From DASQDN01 sp035630195 (GTDB taxonomy: Bacteria; Acidobacteriota; Terriglobia; Bryobacterales; Bryobacteraceae): a DNA stretch of 11,160 bases. A model generated the notes under the pieces. The model saw only the letters and a list, made by a program, of their open reading frames with translations. It had not been told where the DNA came from and ran no database searches. Location: contig DASQLD010000107.1 of assembly GCA_035630195.1 (NCBI GenBank), positions 1-11,160 on the forward strand, in the 5' to 3' direction. Positions within the stretch are counted from its first letter, which is position 1, and each line of letters starts with the position of its first letter. The translations under genes and the position numbers were made by a program. Shown here one piece after another: positions 7,906 through 11,160 of the stretch.

Positions 7906-9174
7906 ATGTATGACGGCAAGTCAACGCTGTCGCCCAACATCCGGGCGCTTATTGACAAGGGCCTGCTCGAACGCTTACCCGTCACATTCTCAACGTTCTT
8001 CTTCGATCAAGTAAAGGATTGGGGCCTCTTATTCCCCGCCGAGAAGAGCTACTTCGAACGGCTTCTTACGCTGATCGAGCGGATCGAACCAGAAGAGGTT
8101 TCCCTCCTTTTCGGTCCCATGCGGGAGGCCGAGCGGAACATGGGAATCAACGAGCAGACGTTTCCTCGCAAAGAATTCACTCTCAACCACGTCGATTTCC
8201 TGAATCGCAATCCGTACTACCCCGAGTGGCGCAAAGCGGTGGCCCAAGTCTTCGCGAAACTCGATCCCGTGCTGGAACAGGACATCGTCCGAAGCGGAAA
8301 GCCTCGGCTGGTGATCGTCATTGCGCCCGCCGATCTGCCGGCGGGCCCGGACCGAATGTGGCTCCGTATTGCATCGCGTGGAAAACGCATCCCATTGACG
8401 GTCCCGTCTGAATCGGCGGACTATCTGGCGTTATTGCTGACGGCCTCTTCGGCAAATGCTAAAGCTCAGACTCTCGCTGATCTTTACTCCGAAGCGCACA
8501 AGGCGCCGCCATATCAGGCATGGACCATTGAATCTGGGGAGACTTTGGCCTCGATGCAGCAAGGCTCCACTACGTCGATTGCCTATGCCCGCCTCGACCA
8601 GTACCGGAAGCGGTTGATGTCGGAGGTTAACCGCATCGTGGATCAGGAGAAGATCCGGGGTCCACGGCAACTCGGAAGCCGGCTGAAGGACCTCAAAGTA
8701 GCCGCATCGGAGAGCGATGTCGCCCGCGATCCTGTAATGGCAGAGTATCTGCGTGCGGTCCTGCTCGCGGGAAATGGCACACTGCTCGTCAACAACACCT
8801 TCGTCGAGTGGGCGACCGTGCAGGCCGTCCGACGCGCCCGGCCCTCCGTCATTCAGGTCGCCTTTGGCATTCGTAATAAGGTAAAGCCGTTCAGTAGCGT
8901 CTTGATCTACACCGACCAGGAAGCGGCCAACCCTATCCCCACGCAAATGGATACCTTAGGTTCCTACGTTGATCTCGAAGTGTTTTACCAGTATGTTTGG
9001 CAGGAATTCGAGAAGTATGCCGAATACCGGAGGAACACGGTTTACCTCTTCGTTGGCGATGGCCTTGATGAGCTACTGGCCATCGCGCCCCCTGACTTCG
9101 CGCTCTTGCATGAAACGGGGCCGGTAGCGCTCGACACAGTCCATCAACACGCGAGATCGTGGCTGGGACTCTAA
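7906..9174 (+). CDS. Unrecognised 422-residue cytoplasmic protein, operon partner of the DUF1501-like gene
   Basis: ATG at 7906 is two bases after the preceding stop, with no clear Shine-Dalgarno motif, so translation is probably coupled. I do not recognise the family. There is no signal peptide or membrane segment, so it is likely cytoplasmic. It contains no cysteine at all, which argues against thiol or iron-sulfur chemistry. Visible features: a charged helical N-terminus (EPEEVSLLFGPMREAERNMG, 61-80), an alternating hydrophobic strand LVIVIAPADLPAGPD (135-149), a Lys/Arg-rich helix ~230-265, LLVNNTFVEWATVQAVRRARP (293-313), and a C-terminal block SYVDLEVFYQYVWQEF (353-368) then VYLFVGDGLDELLAIAPPD (379-397). 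The ordered blocks suggest a real fold with alternating strands and helices. Close linkage to the phosphatase-fold gene suggests a shared process, but no function is assigned. Confidence 0.75.
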   Translation: MYDGKSTLSPNIRALIDKGLLERLPVTFSTFFFDQVKDWGLLFPAEKSYFERLLTLIERIEPEEVSLLFGPMREAERNMGINEQTFPRKEFTLNHVDFLNRNPYYPEWRKAVAQVFAKLDPVLEQDIVRSGKPRLVIVIAPADLPAGPDRMWLRIASRGKRIPLTVPSESADYLALLLTASSANAKAQTLADLYSEAHKAPPYQAWTIESGETLASMQQGSTTSIAYARLDQYRKRLMSEVNRIVDQEKIRGPRQLGSRLKDLKVAASESDVARDPVMAEYLRAVLLAGNGTLLVNNTFVEWATVQAVRRARPSVIQVAFGIRNKVKPFSSVLIYTDQEAANPIPTQMDTLGSYVDLEVFYQYVWQEFEKYAEYRRNTVYLFVGDGLDELLAIAPPDFALLHETGPVALDTVHQHARSWLGL

Positions 9175-9193
9175 GGCGGCATCTAAGGTCCCA
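9164..9193 (+). other. Weak inverted repeat spanning the stop of the 422-residue gene
   Basis: TGGGAC (9164-9169) and GTCCCA (9188-9193) form a perfect six-base stem around an 18-base loop that holds the TAA stop, followed by an A-run rather than a T-run. The loop also contains TCTAAGG twice. It is too weak to call a terminator and may be chance, but it is the only structure seen at this operon end. Confidence 0.2.
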
Positions 9194-9267
9194 CCAGAAA
9201 AAAGATTGCTAATTGCACTCCAACACGCGAAACTGGAAACTTCTGCCGCACTGCGCCTTCTAACAGG

Positions 9268-9276
9268 TGCTAGAAT
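9268..9276 (+). promoter_or_regulatory. Extended -10 promoter candidate for the 253-residue gene
   Basis: TGCTAGAAT matches the extended -10 pattern TGnTAnAAT. No -35 hexamer is evident, which extended -10 promoters tolerate. The expected start of transcription (~9283) would leave only about six bases before ATG 9289, and no Shine-Dalgarno motif lies there, so the transcript may be nearly leaderless. The rest of the 114-base spacer (9175-9288) shows nothing else recognisable. Confidence 0.45.
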
Positions 9277-9288
9277 TGTGATCCTTAA

Positions 9289-10050
9289 ATGCCCCCAATA
9301 ACCGATACCAATCTGAGTGTCGGCCAGTTCGCGGAACGGCATCGCCGTGAGATGATTCCGTTGCGCAAGCCGTTTTCTTACTATTTCGCGGCTTTGCCAC
9401 TCACGGAAGAAGATATCCGTGAGTATCTCGACGAGCCGATTGCGGCGCTCCCGCCGTCCGTAGTTTCGCAACTGCCGAAGATCTCCATCTTGCTCGTGCC
9501 CTATCTCGAAAAGACCAGGGAACGTGGGCAAGGCAGGTCAGGCGAGATGGTCCGACTGGATCGCCCCACCGAAAGTAAAGTGTCTTGGACCTCGTGCGTG
9601 CTCTCCAAGGAAGAAGCCGTACTTGCCTTCGCCGTGAAGGAGCAGGAGGTAGCGGACTACCATTACCGCTTCTATCATTGCCTGGCGAAGCTGGTAGCCG
9701 ATCACTGGCCTGCGGAAGTCCAGCAACAGTACAGCGCATTGCTTCGTGAAGAGCTCAATGTGAAGGTAAACGGCGAAGTTGACGAGCATAGCTGGCGCTT
9801 GAAACAGGCGATCGTCCGACGCTACTCAGCCGCGAGACGGGAAACGAAGGCATTTCAGGAGTACGCGACTCAGTCGTTTGTCGACACGTTGACCTTGTAC
9901 ATGCATGGAATTTGTTGCGACATTGACGTCGAGACCGGACCCAGACAGTTACCTAGCCGATATCTTCGAAAACGGCTGACGTTGCTGCGCACGTTATATA
10001 CTCCTCCCGATGGCTATCCGGTATTCCCTGAGGAGATTAAGGATAAATAG
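9289..10050 (+). CDS. Unrecognised 253-residue cytoplasmic protein
   Basis: The ATG at 9289 follows a likely near-leaderless promoter; no other good start or ribosome binding site is seen. The family is not recognised. There is no signal peptide. The protein is mostly helical and rich in Arg, Glu and Tyr, with a patch of His and Cys: HYRFYHCLAKLVADHW (125-140), then NGEVDEHSW (161-169), and a compact block FVDTLTLYMHGICCDIDVE (197-215) followed by RQLPSRYLRKRLTLLRTL (219-236) and PPDGYPVFPEE (239-249). The His/Cys/Asp-rich block looks like a conserved core and could bind metal, but no known metal-binding signature such as HExxH is present. It is separated from the radical SAM gene by 121 bases with a hairpin, so co-transcription is uncertain. 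It could be a partner of that enzyme, which is inference only. Confidence 0.7.
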   Translation: MPPITDTNLSVGQFAERHRREMIPLRKPFSYYFAALPLTEEDIREYLDEPIAALPPSVVSQLPKISILLVPYLEKTRERGQGRSGEMVRLDRPTESKVSWTSCVLSKEEAVLAFAVKEQEVADYHYRFYHCLAKLVADHWPAEVQQQYSALLREELNVKVNGEVDEHSWRLKQAIVRRYSAARRETKAFQEYATQSFVDTLTLYMHGICCDIDVETGPRQLPSRYLRKRLTLLRTLYTPPDGYPVFPEEIKDK

Positions 10051-10056
10051 CCGTCT

Positions 10057-10075
10057 GCGGCTGCATTCGAGCCGC
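10057..10075 (+). terminator. Hairpin after the 253-residue gene
   Basis: GCGGCT (10057-10062) pairs with AGCCGC (10070-10075) around a seven-base loop, starting seven bases after the stop. Outer GCC/GGC bases could extend it with internal mismatches. There is no T-run downstream, so it is a possible but weak terminator; it does suit a boundary before the separate radical SAM promoter. Confidence 0.4.
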
Positions 10076-10146
10076 GTGTAGGCTCCATTCGGCCCGCGAA
10101 ACTCGCCTTCTGACTTCAGATGGGGCGATTTCGGGATTCGGCGCAT

Positions 10147-10152
10147 TACAAT
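10147..10152 (+). promoter_or_regulatory. Possible -10 element (TACAAT) for the radical SAM gene
   Basis: TACAAT lies 19 bases before ATG 10172 and one mismatch from TATAAT. No convincing -35 is seen at 16-18 bases. Expected transcription start ~10159 gives a leader of about 13 bases. It shares the TA(G/C)AATT core with candidates before the genes at 1577 and 9289. Confidence 0.35.
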
Positions 10153-10171
10153 TAAAGCTTGTATCAAGGGT

Positions 10172-11160
10172 ATGGTGGATACTAGGCTCAAAGGCAGAAA
10201 GCCTCTTACTACAGCCAGGCGTCGCGCACGGGAAATCGGCATGATCCTCAAGGGACTCGCGTCGACGGATCACCCGATCATGGCGCACCTCATTCCCATT
10301 CGTCGATGCAATCTGTCCTGTACGTACTGCAACGAGTACGACGATTTCTCGAAGCCAATCTCTCTTGAGACCATTCACGCGCGAATCGACAAGCTTGCCG
10401 ATCTCGGCACGTCGATCGTAACGCTGAGCGGTGGCGAGCCGTTATTACACCCCGAGCTCGATGACGTAATCCGTCGGATGCGCGAGCGCGGCGTCATCGC
10501 CGGCATGATCACTAACGGTTACCTGCTGACCGCTGACCGAATCAAGCGGCTGAATGACGCGGGCCTCGATCACATGCAGATCAGCATCGACAACGTGATG
10601 CCGGATGACGTATCGAAGAAAAGCCTCAAGGTTCTCGACAAGAAACTGCAGCTTCTGTCAGAGCATTCCAACTTTCACGTCAACATCAACTCGGTACTCG
10701 GCGGCGGCATTCACAACCCGAACGACGCGCTCGTCGTCAGCAAGCGCGCTTTGGAACTCGGCTTCACGTCCACGGTCGGAATCATCCATGATCACGAGGG
10801 TCAGTTGCGGCCTTTGGGTGAGACGGAACGGAACATCTATCTCTCGATTAAGAAGCTCGAAAAATCCAATTATTCGCGCTTCAACTGGTTCCAGGAGTCG
10901 ATTGCGTGGGGCAAATCCAATGACTGGAAATGCCGCGCCGGCGCCCGCTATTTGTACATCTGCGAAGAGGGCCTCGTTCATTACTGCTCGCAGCAGCGTG
11001 GCTATCCCGCCAAGCCTCTCCTCGAGTACAGTATCGAAGACATTCGCCGCGAGTATCTGACGGAAAAAGGCTGCGCTCCCTACTGCACCGTCTCCTGCGT
11101 GCACCAAGTCTCGTATCTTGATTTCTGGCGCTCTCCGCAAACCATCAAAGGTCCTGAGCC
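10172..11160 (+). CDS. Radical SAM protein with SPASM-like C-terminal cysteines, 3' end outside window
   Basis: The frame is open from ATG 10172 to the window end (329 codons plus two bases), so the C-terminus is missing. CNLSCTYC places C46, C50 and C53 as the CxxxCxxC ligands of the SAM-cleaving [4Fe-4S] cluster, and SGGEP (86-90) is the usual SAM-binding motif. MITNGYLL (112-119) and QISID (136-140) are further barrel strands typical of the superfamily. After residue 250, C254-x12-G267-x4-C272 fits the first half of a SPASM/twitch auxiliary cluster motif, followed by C301, C305 and C309. Such enzymes modify peptides, proteins or small molecules; the substrate is not evident. The start is not certain: AAGGG sits too close to ATG 10172, while ATG 10241 has GGGAA six bases upstream, and would remove 23 basic residues. 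I prefer 10172 because of the -10 element just upstream. Confidence 0.9.
   Translation, partial: MVDTRLKGRKPLTTARRRAREIGMILKGLASTDHPIMAHLIPIRRCNLSCTYCNEYDDFSKPISLETIHARIDKLADLGTSIVTLSGGEPLLHPELDDVIRRMRERGVIAGMITNGYLLTADRIKRLNDAGLDHMQISIDNVMPDDVSKKSLKVLDKKLQLLSEHSNFHVNINSVLGGGIHNPNDALVVSKRALELGFTSTVGIIHDHEGQLRPLGETERNIYLSIKKLEKSNYSRFNWFQESIAWGKSNDWKCRAGARYLYICEEGLVHYCSQQRGYPAKPLLEYSIEDIRREYLTEKGCAPYCTVSCVHQVSYLDFWRSPQTIKGPE

Noticed and set aside
9164..9193. Intrinsic terminator at the end of the five-gene operon
   Set aside because: The stem is only six base pairs with an 18-base loop and is followed by A residues, not T residues.
9175..9288. Small RNA or tRNA gene in the spacer
   Set aside because: No cloverleaf, stable fold or repeated motif is visible beyond the promoter-like element.

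Overview
The window looks like a chromosomal segment of a Gram-negative bacterium, most likely an acidobacterium (Bryobacterales/Solibacter-like). This is an inference from protein types: a ~1,140-residue TonB-dependent receptor-like protein with an N-terminal carboxypeptidase-regulatory domain, an FG-GAP/ASPIC-UnbV (CRTAC1-like) secreted protein, a secreted-type TPR protein and twin-arginine-signal oxidoreductase and phosphatase-fold proteins. There are no rRNA or tRNA genes, transposases, CRISPR repeats or phage genes, and no gene-free stretch longer than 300 bases.

Layout. Positions 1-1577 on the minus strand hold the 5' part of an FG-GAP/ASPIC-UnbV gene that leaves the window at base 1. 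A 125-base divergent spacer (1578-1702) carries a good sigma70-like promoter and a strong ribosome binding site for the plus-strand genes. Five plus-strand genes then follow closely: TonB-dependent receptor-like protein (1703-5128), TPR protein (5183-6055), molybdopterin-dependent oxidoreductase of the sulfite-oxidase fold (6075-6749), DUF1501/alkaline-phosphatase-superfamily protein (6749-7903) and an unrecognised 422-residue protein (7906-9174). The gaps of 54, 19, -1 and 2 bases suggest an operon, with a GC-rich hairpin in the first gap. After a 114-base spacer with a likely extended -10 element comes an unrecognised 253-residue protein (9289-10050). A hairpin and a second AT-rich promoter-like element follow, then a radical SAM protein with SPASM-like C-terminal cysteines (10172 to the window end, incomplete).

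How the genes may work together. The receptor would sit in the outer membrane. The TPR, oxidoreductase and phosphatase-fold proteins all have export signals, and the 422-residue protein looks cytoplasmic. This fits an envelope module that takes up or processes an unknown substrate, but the sequence does not identify the substrate. The DUF1501-like protein has lost the usual first metal-binding Asp, so it may not be a standard hydrolase. The least explained parts are the two unrecognised proteins and the link, if any, between the 253-residue protein and the radical SAM enzyme.
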